From positions 56,999,415 to 57,063,414 of the forward strand of contig OY987300.1 of the NCBI GenBank assembly GCA_963920635.1: a stretch of DNA of 64,000 nucleotides, given 5' to 3'. Positions 11,886-23,603 of the stretch are shown here, piece after piece. The notes beneath the pieces are model-generated. The model searched no databases. It saw only the letters and a program-made list of their open reading frames with translations, and was not told where the DNA came from. The translations under genes and the position numbers were made by a program. The stretch is from Pseudeuparius sepicola (Eukaryota > Arthropoda > Insecta > Coleoptera > Anthribidae). Within the stretch, counting starts at the first letter, position 1, and every line of letters begins with the position of its first letter.

Positions 11886-12008
11886 ATGGCTCAAATTAAC
11901 TGTTCTAACGAAGATATTTTGAAAATGTTTTACACTCATGGAGAGTGTAAAAGAATTTTAAAAAGAACAATAATTAGAGTTTTTAATGAAAGGTATTTGC
12001 ACCTTTGA
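11886..12008 (+). pseudogene. N-terminal scrap of a Tc1/mariner-like transposase
   Basis: An ATG opens 40 codons beginning MAQINCSNEDILKMFYTHGE and continuing through RVFNERY before a stop. The pattern (S/N-NE-E/D-I--M---YGEC ... R-Y-ERF) is that of the helix-turn-helix start of transposases found in many insect mariner-like elements (DUF4817-type). The usual middle of that helix domain is missing about ten residues, and no catalytic domain follows. It reads as the retained first piece of a deleted autonomous element. Confidence 0.5.
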
Positions 12009-12952
12009 CGAAAAGAAAATTCAGAAAGTTCGAACGAAATTTCATAGTCCATGGCAAGGTCCAAACAAAGAGAAGCAAAAAATGTAAATACGTAACAGGT
12101 AAATAGCATAATATGAATAAAGTGTTTTACTTATATGTAGTTTCTTGTTTTTTCTTCTAGTACCTATTATTATGTAATTGTTAGTATTATTTATTTTTTT
12201 ATTGTTGCTTCTCAGGGAAGAAAATATTATTAAATAGTCCTTAACCTTGTCATATAATTGCGTTATTTCATTTTCCATGGCCCCCTATAATGTGACGCTC
12301 CTTGAGAAATTGCATCTTTGTTGATACAGAGCAGAAAAAAATACGTATTTTGCGTAATAACGAAGCAACCGCTTCATTTAGACATATAGTGTGTTATATC
12401 TTTTTGAACTGTCTTTTCACAAGCATTTCAATGGTGCAATAAAAAAATATGGGTTACGTTTGAAAAAAATTAGATTTTTCAATTTTTCGATGTTGATATT
12501 GGGAATTTTTTCCCAAACACCCTGTACAATATTTTCAAATGGCATACAGACCATTTAATAAAGTTGGCTTTCGCCTACGACAGTCCAAAATTTCAGTTTT
12601 CCAGATTCATAAATTTCAAAGTTATCATCACTATGGTCGATTGCCGCAACACTCCAAAAAAATCAAAAATTTGCGAATGTCTCGAAAAGGGTTAGGAATA
12701 GGGTACACATTATATTCAGAAAAAAGATTTGGAATTTAATAGGGAACTACATGGTGTAATAATATATAGGGTGTTCTATTTGAAATAACAAAGTTGCTAT
12801 CGACTTCCGGTATAAACGGAAGTGATCGGAAGTTGAAAATATTTTAGAAAGAAAGTTTACAACCTGTTATATAAGTAACCAAAATTTCAAATCAAAATTT
12901 GCACTCCTTCCCCGTAAACTTCTAATGATCCACTTACGTGAATCACGCTGTA

Positions 12953-13884
12953 TATGCGCCCCATAAACGAACTTTTGATATTATCATTATTTCATTTTTA
13001 CTTGCTGAAGATATTAAACGTATTTTAACAAAAATTATACAGGGTGTTTCATTCTAGGGTGCCGAAGTTGAGCAAAATAGGAATTTTAAAGACATCTGAC
13101 GATTCAAGTGTGCCATGAAATTAGGTACATAAAAAAAGTTGAATGGTGGTACATCAAAAGAGTTGAAGTAGTGGTGTGCAAAGATCCAACAAAAAATATG
13201 CCGGATATTGTTATTAAAAAATATTAATAAATAGAGAATTTTTTTTTAAATGTCAAAAAACAAATAAAATCAATTTGAATTATTGGACCTTTCTCAACAA
13301 AGTCTCTGTCTAAGATGATACATTTTCTATGCATTTCCTGTTGTGGCACACCAGCCACCTTAATTTGTCTTGACTTATTGACTGACATAGGCTTCTGTAA
13401 TTTTTAGACTTGGTTCGCTTATAATTTCTGGGGCGGTTTCGATATACAGTGGGTTTCACATTAAGTGGCCAAAATTCATTGTTTCTTTTTTAATTCATCC
13501 TGGTATGCATTATTTTAAGATTCGCCTTTTCCATAGCCTATAATTATAACCTACACATCTGGAACCGACATAAGAAAAATATCCACAAATTTTAATTTAG
13601 AGAAAATTGTATAGGAAAGCATCCAAATCTTGATTAAATTTACGTTAAAAGGAATGTAAAATAAAATAAAATTGCCTAATTATCTAATAAATATATTTAC
13701 AATTATTTATTTCATGTCTATTTTTACGTAGGCTTTGAAAACAAACTCACTGAGTAATATCAACCTTTACCTAGTAACCAAAAACTTCCAAGGGAAAGCA
13801 GAGAGGACATAAAAAATACCAATAAGCAATATTTAAAAAAAAAACTTAAAAACGCTATAGTAAAAATATGTATTCGCTTTGAAA
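12953..13884. other. Intergenic with a solitary element end
   Basis: TA followed by CAGGGTGTTTCATTC at about 13040 resembles one end of a fold-back element, but I find no matching opposite end. The rest is AT-rich and featureless. Confidence 0.3.
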
Positions 13885-14347
13885 TTCTTATTTTACATTT
13901 TCGCACGATTATGAACAACTATTTATTGTAACATATTTCTCAATTTTGAATAATAATAGTGTTTTTGGCGTACCCTGTATAGTCTTCAAAATTTCAATAA
14001 AATTGTTTGATTTTCCCATAAACGTGGTAGGTATTGGTGTTTTACAAAATATGATATGATTTAATCCCATGATTAAATCGGTCAAGCTGTATCTACCGAG
14101 ACTTCAACCTCATTGCGTTCTTATTTTCTTATTTTACATTTTCACACGATTATGAACAACTATTTATTGTAACATATTTCTCAATTTTGAATAGTGTTTT
14201 CGGCGTACCCTGTATAGTCTTCAAAATTTCAATAAAATTGTTTGATTTTCTCATAAACGTGGTATTGGTGTTTTACAAAATATTAGTTGTAGATTAAATC
14301 GGTCAAGCAGAAAACACTGTATCTACCGAGATTTCAACTTCATTGCG
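13885..14347. repeat. Tandem duplication, two 230-bp units
   Basis: Unit 1 (13885-14117) and unit 2 (14118-14347) share their whole order: CACGATTATGAACAACTATT, GGCGTACCCTGTATAGTCTT, CATAAACGTGGTA, and TATCTACCGAGA-TTCAAC ending CATTGCG. They differ by small indels. Each contains one TACCCTGTATAG, a fold-back-element end in reverse, so the duplicated unit may include a worn element terminus. The second unit ends directly against a MITE (14346). Confidence 0.8.
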
Positions 14348-14515
14348 TTGACTGACGTATTTATAAGACTTCTCACGGCTATAGCGGAATATAGATGGCG
14401 CTAATGGCCAACAATGTGTTTTCCATTGTAATTTGTCTCCGGAAGTCATATGGTGAGGCATAGAACTGTCAAACATGACAGCCGTGAACAGTCTTTAATT
14501 ATACGTCAGTCATCG
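14346..14515. mobile_element. 180-bp MITE family, copy 2 (reverse orientation)
   Basis: Inverted ends CGTTGACTGACG and CGTCAGTCATCG. Read on the minus strand, the inside matches copies at 5051 and 35219 (GGCTGTCATGTTTGACAG, TCCGGAGACAAATTACAATG, CATTGTTGGCCATTAG). I see no clean target duplication. It sits exactly at the end of the tandem duplication. Confidence 0.75.
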
Positions 14516-14739
14516 CTCATTATTTAATCTAGTCATATATACTTACTAAATGATACATTTTGTATGTTTGATTGTAGATTGACGCGTAAGAATGCGCGAG
14601 GTTCTCCACAAATTGAAAAACGTTATTATAAATGCCGCCGCAATAAAAATGTAAAACAAAGCCATAATTCAACATAACGCGCACCCCATTTGTGGGGATT
14701 AGCATTTTCAAACCAGACACCTTGGCTTTAAGGAGGCCT

Positions 14740-15420
14740 AATGTGGGGTGAGCCGGAAACGCGAGGGGGTTCGCGAAAATGTCGCTTCCTCTTCCGTCAA
14801 GGCGCTGCCGGTATCCGGCATCACCTTTTCCCAGAGACAATACTACGTGTAGTGTTTTTCATTTTCTTTATATCACCCCGGGCGGCAATAAAGGCATTTG
14901 CCGTGACCAAACTTCCGCCGTAGTTTAGATTGTGACTGCCTACGTCCCACGAGTTATTATCCTCGAAGAAATATCACATTCTAAAAGCTACCCGATATGA
15001 TGCCTATCGCCGATGGAATACTTTTCAAGTAGAATTTCTTTGTTTCGAGGCTGGCGTGCCGCGGCTGATTGAGTTGGGACTTTGGGACCGGCCATCTTTC
15101 TTCCCATCCGCTCCCGATGGTCCCACAATTCTAATTGGCGATATTTATTTCTTTATGACACTGCACCACGGTTATGTCCTTTTAGATTTTTCGAATTCTT
15201 CGACTCCCGGTGAAAAGTACTTAACGTGCCTTCTACGGGGTCTTGTACGTCTTCACTACGCGGAGATCCTGGCTGAATCGTCGCGGTTTTTATGGCCTTG
15301 GCATTCGTTACAACGACTAATGCGTTTCGAAGCCGCCCCGTGGCTGAGGTAATCGAGTCTCATCGGGTTTCCAACACGCCTTTTTCAATAGTTCTTGGGA
15401 AAACCGGCGACGCCCGTTTA
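14740..15420. promoter_or_regulatory. GC-rich block
   Basis: Higher GC and CpG than its flanks, with frames of 60-98 codons on several strands and no protein I recognise. Candidate conserved non-coding DNA. Confidence 0.3.
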
Positions 15421-16310
15421 TATTTTAGTTTCAGACAAGTCTGTATGGCTTCCGATTACTTTTTCTGCCGCAGCTTTATTTTGGTCTATCGCTTAAATGA
15501 CACATATTTATTTCGGAACCTGATTTAGCCAAATACTGCTAGGAAATGGTTATGGAAGCATTCAGTTGGAAATAGAGTTTCTGCTATCCAGGAACCCTAG
15601 TTGAAAAGTGATATTTGACAGATAAACAATGATTTCATTTATGAAAATTATGAAGAATGTGCAAAAAATTCCATTACTTAACAGTCTGGGTCTGGAGAAC
15701 TCATCAAAGGGGAACGAACACTGTCTCCAACAAGGTTTCACTGGCTCCATTGTAATGAATTAGTGGACATAGAATACTTAGTACTAAGGTTTAAATTAAA
15801 ATCACAAAACAGACAAGGTTTATTACGATACATTTGATATATGGGCGTACCGAAAAGGCACTATGCCTTTGAATAAATTAAGTTTACCGCTCCTGTCAAA
15901 GTTAACTCCAAGCAACACCTGCACCGAACAAAAAGGGTTTATTTTCGCCTGTATATGGTTTGAATTCAGGGACCGTTTTGGAAGCTTCCTCTTATCCTTT
16001 CGATAAAAAAGAAAAGGGGACAACCGCAGCAGTTGAAATTTGTTGTTGCTTCTATATTATTTTTTAATTCATTTCCGAACCTCCCATCGTTTGACTTGGC
16101 TCCACTCCTCTTGAAGGAAACAGTATAGCACCACTTTTCTTGTTAATAAGATTCAAAACATGACAACTAACACCAAACCAACACAACATTTTTGGGTTAG
16201 AAAAAAACATGCAATTTACAAATGGGTCTGCTAGTAAATAAAAGTGCGTCCAAGCTCATGCGTGCGCTTTTTTTTGCGAACTTATTCAAGCTAGGATTTA
16301 TATTATTTAT
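15421..16310. other. Intergenic, nothing recognised
   Basis: AT-rich sequence without supported features. Confidence 0.35.
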
Positions 16311-16313
16311 ATT

Positions 16314-16388
16314 CGAGCTAGGATTTGAACGCAGGACTTTCCGCGTGCCAAGAGGACAGAGGACACTATACCATTGAGTTCCAGTGGT
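16314..16388 (-). repeat. tRNA-derived sequence (SINE head or tRNA pseudogene)
   Basis: On the minus strand, ACTCAATGGTATAGTG resembles a D-arm and internal A box, TTGGCAC an anticodon loop (GGC, alanine-like), and TGCGTTCAAATCCTAG a T-arm with the B box. Stems pair imperfectly (four of five pairs in the anticodon arm), and I cannot close a clean acceptor stem. It therefore looks like a tRNA-derived SINE head or decayed tRNA rather than a working gene. Confidence 0.45.
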
Positions 16389-16807
16389 AGGAACTGAAGT
16401 TCCTCGGTAATGCCTTGTACCTAACAGTGACCCATTAGCAGAAATGGGGAGAATACGCGCACAGATATCCCAACAAAAGAGTTAGATTAACTAATATGGA
16501 GATTTGGATATAAAGAACTCTGGAGTCCTACTATAAATTCATGAAACATACATTTAAGACTAAATACTTGCAGTGAATTAATATTTAAAAAAACTAAAAA
16601 CAAGCTTTTGTCGTTGACTAAAAAGTAAAAAAATAATTCACTTGATAATATGCTTGATATTAATTAATATGAAATATTTAAGGCGTGGGGCATTAATAAG
16701 TATTAAAATAAATTAAATTAAATTGACTGCGTTACTATTTATAAACAAGGCATCGTTTTAATTTAGAAAATAACTTAGATAAAAACTAACTTAATAGACT
16801 GGTGCTA

Positions 16808-17000
16808 ATACATTTTTGGAAAAATAAAATTTTTAACAGGCGAGGAAAATTTAGTTGAGGTTATAGCAAAGAGAAAAAACAAAAATTCATCAGTCAAAAT
16901 GGTGAAATCGGGGTGCTCTTTAGGGGTGGAAACTGTTATCTTTTTTGCGATTTTCGGCAAATGTTGACCTGCTAGCGGAAAATGTCCTACACAAAAGTTA
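16808..17000 (+). repeat. Dispersed repeat, copy 1
   Basis: It matches 59051-59252 in the same orientation: TTGGAAAAATAAAATT, a CATCAGTCAAAATGGT stretch, TTTTTTGCGATTT, and CTAGCGGAAAATGTCCTA. No coding sense. It is an unclassified interspersed repeat, ends not defined. Confidence 0.6.
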
Positions 17001-17099
17001 TAGATATTAAAAAATCTAAAACTTTTATAAAAGGAAATTTTCAGTAGAACCTCAAATTTTCCGAAAGAATGGCACAAAACCGATTTTTCGGTATTTGAT

Positions 17100-18494
17100 T
17101 TTTTTTTCTGTCATGAAAATAACTAAAGCCCGAATAAGCCTGATTTTACTGGAATCTGGGAAACAAGTATTTTACATTTTTCGAAAAAGAAATTCTGCCA
17201 TGGAAAACTTTTTTGAGATTTTTTTCGATTAAAATATTTTGTCCGGGCTCATTTTAACCGTTGAAATGTATATTTTCAAATGGTATATGGTTTATTTTTG
17301 TTGAAACCGCTTAAAATTGCTTAAATAACCAAGTAAGTATAAGTATAAGAGGGTTAAGGTATAAGGGTCACCTTCATATCTTTCTCTTGTAGTTATTTTG
17401 ATTTCTTATTGCGGTATATTCTGCCAGACGACACCTTAAGTGGTGCCAGTACAGTATATTATATTAATAGTTCCATTCAAATAACATATAGGTGCATTGC
17501 ATACTTTTTATTTTAGTTTTTGCTAAAGACAAGCCATACGAGTTTTACATATTTTCTTACATCATTACTTCTGCATGACAGTAATCGCTTCTGTGATATT
17601 TCTAAGGCTTGATGATGCAACTACATACTTATAAAGTCGAGAAACCGGTAGCCAAATTAAAGCAGAAATTACGAGATAAGGGTCTTATTTCACTTGAACT
17701 TGTCAACAACAAAATAAACCTTTCATTATGTAAATCTTGGTGTACGTACAAATGTTAAATATTAATAAATATTAATTGAAATGAAAAACACAATATTTAC
17801 GGAAATTTATATCATCCCCTACACGGTTTCGTTTTTGTACTTATATATAGCTTCTTAAGCTGTTAAAATGAGCTCAGAGCAATAACTCTCCCCTGTGTGT
17901 ATATACAGAGGAAAATCCACGCATCTGCCAGATTCCGTATCAACATTAAAATGTTAAAACTAAGTTAGCAAACAGAGAAGGGAGGGCGAGCTGAGCCCAG
18001 CTGAATTTAGAGTGTGATAAAGATTGTTTGTAGAACCGTAAATAAGGGCCGTTGTCTGGGAGAATGCGAAATAATCCTTAAGAATTTAGGATTCCCGAGA
18101 TTTATATTTGGCACGTGGAAAAACTTAAGAGGGCCGCCGAAAATAGTAAAATAAGACGTACAGAATCCTTCCCTAAATTTCTTCGTAACTAATTAGGTAG
18201 GTCTATGGTAGAATAAATAATATTCTTAATCTTTTATTTTAAGATATATATCTACATTTCTGTCAAAGCTAACAAACTAAAATAATATGTTCATGTTGAA
18301 TTTTAGCATTATGCGTCCTCAGATAAATTTTTTTGCATTAAAACAATTATCTAAAAGTCGTACCTACCTTTGATTTTGAAAAGGTATTTTCTTTTATTTT
18401 TGTTGATGTGGGGTTTTTATTTCAAATATATAGCCTAGACATTGTTTAGAGCTTGTTCGGAATTAATTAAAAAAAGATAATTCGGTTGAAACCG
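17100..18494. other. Intergenic, nothing recognised
   Basis: About 1.4 kb of AT-rich DNA. No frame, RNA gene or paired repeat could be supported. Confidence 0.4.
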
Positions 18495-18600
18495 AAAATT
18501 GCTAGATACACCGGTCGATGTGTCCATACTACGTCATTATTTTTCTAAAGACAAATTTATTGTTGCATATTTATTTTTTACAATTTTATGAAGAAATGAA
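18495..18600 (+). repeat. Interspersed repeat, uninterrupted copy
   Basis: GATACACCGGTCGATGT, ACTACGTCATTATTTTTCTA and TTATTGTTGCATATTTATTT recur at 19567-19603 plus 20843-20905, where a hAT-like element splits them exactly at CTACGTCA. This copy therefore shows the site before insertion. Confidence 0.7.
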
Positions 18601-19566
18601 TAATTATTTTCCTCATATAAATTTAGAAAATGAAATTTCAATGTTAAATCTTTGATTAACATTGATTAAAGTTATGCCAATAGTTTGTTCAATTTTATAT
18701 GCCTGCAATCTTTGCTGTTAACATGCCCATTGTTAATTGGGGCAAACTCTTCATAATATTTACATTTGCTAGGTTTTCTTATAGTTATACCCTAATACAA
18801 TATAGTGGAATGGGAATGCGAATGTATTTTTGCGTTTCCGAATAAACATCACTTGGCTACGAATGGAACAAATAGCTCAATTTGTTCAAAAACGATAAAT
18901 CCGACATAAATATAAGAGGATTTCAGCAAACATGCCAAATACAGTAATAAATGTAACAAATTATAAAACGCAATTTATCCGACTGCAAAAGAGTCTGCGA
19001 ACTTCGAACATAATTTTTGTAGCAATATCCTGGCTACTGATTTATACCTACTATCAATTCAAAGAGAGTACTCAGCAAATTTCATTCACCCATATATTTC
19101 ACGGTAACCCAAAACCGCTTTTGTGTTTGTATAGAAAGTGGATATTGCGATCGGGACATCTATAATGTAAAAGAGTAATGAATCTAGTATTAATGGAACT
19201 ATTATTAATTTAAACTACTCGTATATTCATATAAACTCTAATGTGGTTTTATTGCGAATTTATTTAGAATTGTAAATCTGTTGTGGACGTGATTGCAACG
19301 GCAGCATCCATTTCAAAATTTCAGAATACTTGATGACGGGGACCAATATGTGATTATACAGTGTTTCAGTTAAAACTATTCACCTCTGCTATCTCGCTCG
19401 GGCAGGTCGATTTTATTTTTTAGAACTCAAAAGGAAAAGTATGTAGATCTATCACCATCTATCACCATACAGACGAGTATCCTTTTTCACCGCTGAACCA
19501 GTACAATTCTTCAGCAGATTTTGCAGAAGTTGTTGCAGATATAGAAGGCGCAACTCTGCTAATTTT
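18601..19566. other. Intergenic, one unassigned small frame
   Basis: A 77-codon + frame at 18932-19165 starts MPNTVINVTNYKTQFIRLQ and has one hydrophobic stretch. I do not recognise it, and AT-rich DNA throws up such frames by chance. ACAGTGTTTCAGTTAAAAC at about 19359 resembles a worn element end without a partner. Confidence 0.25.
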
Positions 19567-19603
19567 TGGGATACACCGGTCTATGTCTCCATATACTACG
19601 TCA

Positions 19604-20842
19604 CAGGGGCGTGCGGTGACATTTTAAGTATAAGGGAAGCAATGTTTAACAACTTACCTATTTGTAGTGTAATTCGATTCTTCGATCGCTTTTTGAGAAT
19701 TCGTCAATGAAGTCACCATAAAAACGTCGATGCTCTAACATGTTCTGCCTGGAGAAGTATATTCTCAATAGACAACATAGCGATATCTGTGAAAGTCATT
19801 CATTCATTTTTGTGGTTAAATTTTTCATAGGGGGTTTTGCCCTTCCGTTAGTAATTAATTGAAGCTTATCCGCAAAGTTTAATGTTGAAAATCCCTTTAT
19901 TATTAAGGCACACACTATACATTCACACGCACTCTTACTTAATTGTCCAACTTTAACATTTTCAATGTCATTTCCGACAGCCGAAGTTGACGGTATTTGC
20001 ATGCCCATGTCCGTATTGGGTGCGTTTAAGACGGCAAAGCGATTGCAATCGCTTGCAAGCGGTTTTATGCTTGCGCGCTTTGAACGGTTTCGCTAGATTT
20101 CAGCGGATTGCAAAATTAGCGAGCGTAAAAATTTTGCGCTTGGTCGCTCGCGATTGCCATAAGCGGTTTATTCTGACCTTACTGTGTTCTGTCAGTTCCC
20201 TTTATTGACTTTATTTATGTTATTTTGGTGTGGTGAAAGTAATTGTAAAATTTCGATTTCGTGATTAACTTTGTTGAGACTGTATTTCAGCTTATTTTAT
20301 TTTTATATCTGGACATTTCGGGCGCTAACTTTACTGTCATAAAATAACCGTTTAACAATATGCTAGCGCTAGCAAACGAAATTAGAAAGCGCTGCAATCA
20401 AAGCGCTTGGTACGATTGGGAGTCTTAAACGCAACCATTGTCTTCCATATCGCCCGAGATACGACGCGCGCGACGCACCAACGCTGATATCAACCAACTA
20501 AACAAAGAACCTACTGCAACGATAACTTCCACGCACGCTTAAAACACGCGTTCAATAACCTCTCGACTCTCGAATGCTACAGAAAAGCTAGCGGCCGGCA
20601 TAGCTTACATTGTACTGTCGCTCGGTAGTATGGGCGCAGTCGGATTCAACGCCGCATTTTCTATAACATATTGTAGGTTTGATATATGATATATAAGATA
20701 ATGTTTAGCGTGTTTTATATACCTAGGCAACTAAACTAATTGCTTCAGGTTTAAAAATTCAAAAATTACGTTTTGTCATTTTACATTGTTTTGGTTTAGG
20801 GGAAGCACTGCTTCCCTTGCTTCCATGGACTGCACGCCCCTG
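19604..20842. mobile_element. hAT-like non-autonomous transposon with 8-bp target duplication
   Basis: The element begins CAGGGGCGTGCGGT and ends with the mirror of CAGGGGCGTGCAGT. Inside each end is a further mirrored AAGGGAAGCA(A/G)TG. The octamer CTACGTCA flanks it on both sides (19596-19603, 20843-20850), and the host repeat at 18495-18600 carries a single CTACGTCA at the same place. Octamer duplications and CAGGG ends fit the hAT superfamily. At 1239 bp it has no transposase, and it contains a further inserted element at 20018-20436. Its interior right half is GC-rich. Confidence 0.85.
20018..20436. mobile_element. MITE nested in the hAT-like element
   Basis: The left end GGGTGCGTTTAAGAC is mirrored by GTCTTAAACGCAACC at the right. 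Both arms run on into repeats of the AAGCGATTGCAATCGC and AAGCGCTTTGATTGCAGCG type. ATT flanks both sides, compatible with a 3-bp target duplication as in PIF/Harbinger elements, but three bases are weak evidence. Internal short inverted motifs (GCGATTGC, AAGCGGTTT) are plentiful. Confidence 0.65.
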
Positions 20843-21150
20843 CTACGTCAATATTTTTCTAGGGACAACTTTATTGTTGTATATTTATTTAGGACCATAT
20901 TTTTTAATTTAATTTCTGTATAAGTATTCAATTTTTATTATTTATCTAAAACTTTGTCCTAAAGTTACCCCATCCCGCCAAATAATCGAATGAAAATTAG
21001 TGCAACTATGATACCGATGAAAAAGTAATATTCTAGGAAAACCTCCTTGGCTTTGACATTTTTTCTAGTGATTTCTGGGCGTCATTTACTTGTTACAAAA
21101 TGTGGCATAAAAGACCCAAAACCGTATCTCAGCAAGTTATTTCTTAAAAC

Positions 21151-21180
21151 TAATAATAATATCAATAATAATAATAATAA
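21151..21180. repeat. (TAA)n tract at the 5' junction of the retrotransposon
   Basis: TAATAATAAT, one interruption (ATCA), then five more units run directly into coding sequence of the R4-like element. A matching tract lies at 22986-23000 on the other side. Confidence 0.85.
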
Positions 21181-22985
21181 CCGCAGACAGTAACATCGAG
21201 ACCGACACAATCAACATCCGAAGAGGGATTTTCCAAGGAGATTCACTCAGTCCACTGTGGTTCTGCATGGCGTTGAACCCTCTATCACATCGGTTGAACT
21301 CTACAAAATACGGCTTCGCTATCAAAAGCAACAACGCAGAAGCGATCAAGTTGAATCACCTATTATATATGGATGATTTAAAACTGATCGCCGCAACCAA
21401 AAACCAACTAACGCAAATGCTTAAAATTGTAGAGGAGTTCTCCAGGGACATCGGAATGCTGTTTGGACTGGACAAGTGCCGCACCCTTAATATCATCCGG
21501 GGAAAGCTCGAACAAAGCGCACACGAGATGCAGGACGGCCAGGAGATCGAAGCAATGAGCAAGGGAGATACATACAAGTATCTCGGGATGAAACAAGCTC
21601 AAAGGATAGACCATCGAACAATGAAGACTGATTTAACGAATGAATTCATCAAGAGAGTAAGACAAGTAGTGCGAACTGATCTTAACAGCAGGAATTTGTT
21701 TAAGGCCCTAAACACGTATGCGTGCTCTGTACTCAGCTATTCGTTCGGAATAGTGAATTGGACCAACACGGACATCAACAACCTGCAAAGAAAAGTTAGG
21801 ACACTACTGACAAAAGCTCATAAACATCATCCCCGTAGTGCCGTAGAAAGAACAACTCTGCCACGTCAACTAGGAGGAAGAGGATTGGCAGATCTCAGCA
21901 AGCAATTGGACCAACAAATATTAAATCTGCGTAATTATTTCTACAGGCAGGCCTACATAGGGCTATATGCGGAGCAGACGTCTCAACACCGCTACGTCTG
22001 ACGGAACACGAGCGTCAAACTCACAACCGAACCGACAACGATAAACTACAGAGGTGGTTGGGGAAGCCGCTGCACGGGAGGCATCCTAATGAGGTTAACC
22101 AGGAACATGTCGACAAGTTAGCGTCGAACTATTGGCTGACCTCGGGACGAATGTTCCCCGAGACTGAAGGCTTCCTACTGGCCATACAAGATCAGGTTAT
22201 ACCAACTCGCAACTACCTAAAATTCATTGTAGGAGATGCATCGGTAGTGGATGACAGATGCAGATACGGGTGCCCAACTTCAGAAACAATCCAGCACATA
22301 ACAGGAGGATGTCAGATGTTCGCATCAACGGAATATAAGGAACGACACGATTCGGTTGCCAAGATCTTGCACCAGGAACTGGCGGAAAAGCTGCTGCTTG
22401 TGCAGGCAGAGAGGGTCCCATATTACAACTACACACCTGAGCCTGTTCTTGAGAACAGCAACTACAAGATGTACTGGGATCGTACAGTTCGGACAGATCA
22501 ACGAGTTGCCCATAACAGACCGGACCTTATAATAGTTGATAAAATTTCTAGGCAGACAACTCTGATTGATGTGGCCATCCCGAACAACAACAACCTGCGT
22601 GTGAAGCAAGTCGAGAAGATCGCGAAGTACAGAGATTTAGAAGAACGAATTAGAAGGCAATGGGAAATGGAGAACGTCCAGACGATTCCAATCATCATGT
22701 CAACAACTGGTGTTATACCAAAAAGTTTGCTGAGGAACATCAAGGAGCTGGGTCTAACTGATAGTCTTTACAGGTCCATGCAGAAAGCGGTACTACTTGC
22801 GACAGCCCGAACCGTCAGGAAATTCATGGGGAGTGCAGGAACGCCCAACAACATCAATGTCACCTAAGGCCCGATAACATGGCAAGGGTCTCGTCCGAGC
22901 CAGATCCTTTTGGTATCCGGGATACCCGGGATCTGAGTGAATGTTCCCCGTAGAGGGAGTGCGAATGCCTTTTGGCTAAGTCGAG
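21181..22985 (+). mobile_element. 5'-truncated R4/Dong-like non-LTR retrotransposon
   Basis: The element starts abruptly inside the reverse-transcriptase palm and ends after a 118-base 3' untranslated segment, between two (TAA)n tracts. Elements with a C-terminal restriction-like endonuclease, rather than the apurinic type, belong to the R2/R4/NeSL group. Dong, in the R4 clade, is known to insert in TAA repeats, and the flanks here agree. 5' truncation is usual for target-primed reverse transcription. This copy cannot move by itself. Confidence 0.85.
21183..22867 (+). pseudogene. Reverse transcriptase plus restriction-like endonuclease, truncated and frameshifted
   Basis: The first part (21183-22001) shows the RT palm: RRGIFQGDSLSPLWF (motif B), LLYMDDLKLIA (catalytic YMDD) and GLDKCRTLNI (motif D), then the thumb. 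The second part (from about 21962, another frame, to the TAA at 22867) carries a C-X3-C-X7-H-X4-C zinc knuckle (CRYGCPTSETIQHITGGC) and a nuclease core with RPD followed 14 residues later by D in LIDVAIP, as in R2-type enzymes. A shift of one base (or two) between about 21935 and 21995 separates the halves. Fingers and any N-terminal DNA-binding fingers are absent. Apart from that shift both halves are open, so the copy is fairly recent. Confidence 0.9.
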
Positions 22986-23000
22986 ATAATAATAATAATA
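22986..23000. repeat. (TAA)n tract at the 3' junction
   Basis: About five ATA/TAA units immediately follow the 3' end of the R4-like element. They pair with the tract at 21151-21180 as the presumed target. Confidence 0.85.
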
Positions 23001-23600
23001 GCGTTCACTGCCCAACAGTTTTAACCATTTACAGGACAAATCTGAAATAATTAAGAAGCTAAGAAGTTAGACATGTTAACCATTCCTCAAGAAACCCAGT
23101 TTTGTCGGTATTAATGTCACATAAGTGAGAAAGTCTATTAAAGTTATAACACATTTGGTATACAGGACTTCTTAAAAATAAATTTATTTTTGCTAGTGAG
23201 ATATGTAATGATTTATAGAATTTGATCGAGGCACCAGAAAATATAATAATTGATCTAACAGACCCGAAGAATCAATCAAGATTCCGTACAAAAACTAGCC
23301 ACGAAACTGCCATACTTATATACCTGCCTAATATATCTGTGTCAAATTTGAATACAATATGTGGCTGTTTATTACCTAAGATGTTATAAAATCAAACATT
23401 TTAAATCTTTTTATTTGTTAGTTACTTCTCTATTTTAAGAAATTGTTCTTAGCAAAAATCAAAAGAGGATAAACCCATGGTTTGTAGGAAAATGTGCACT
23501 TATTTTTTTTTCGACATTCAGTCAGTACCAATTACGGCGACTTTTTATAAACCACCAGTATACACCAAATTTCAAAACTTAAGTGAATAAATCCAGACAT
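23001..23600. other. Intergenic, nothing recognised
   Basis: AT-rich DNA without supported features. Confidence 0.35.
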
Positions 23601-23603
23601 ATA

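Larger units (their letters stand above)
10520..12950. mobile_element. 2.4 kb fold-back transposon with transposase scrap
   Basis: Ends CAGGGTGATTCACGTAAGTG and its mirror CACTTACGTGAATCACGCTG lie between TA pairs (10518-10519, 12951-12952). The arms are very long, continuing through TCGAAAAGGGTTAGGAATAG near 11500 and 12675, to a core at about 11790-12340. The left arm is interrupted by another element (10601-11317). The core begins a transposase-like reading frame (separate entry). Arms carry small mirror-image indels, so this copy is old. It is an internally deleted derivative of a larger Tc1/mariner-type element. Confidence 0.85.

Noticed and set aside
11450..12739. Frames ending in RKGLGIGYTLYSEKRFGI on both strands
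   Set aside because: Again the two arms of the 10520-12950 element. No selection for protein is evident.
16314..16388. Functional alanine tRNA
   Set aside because: A and B boxes are recognisable, but the acceptor stem does not close and several pairs are lost, so it is kept only as tRNA-derived.
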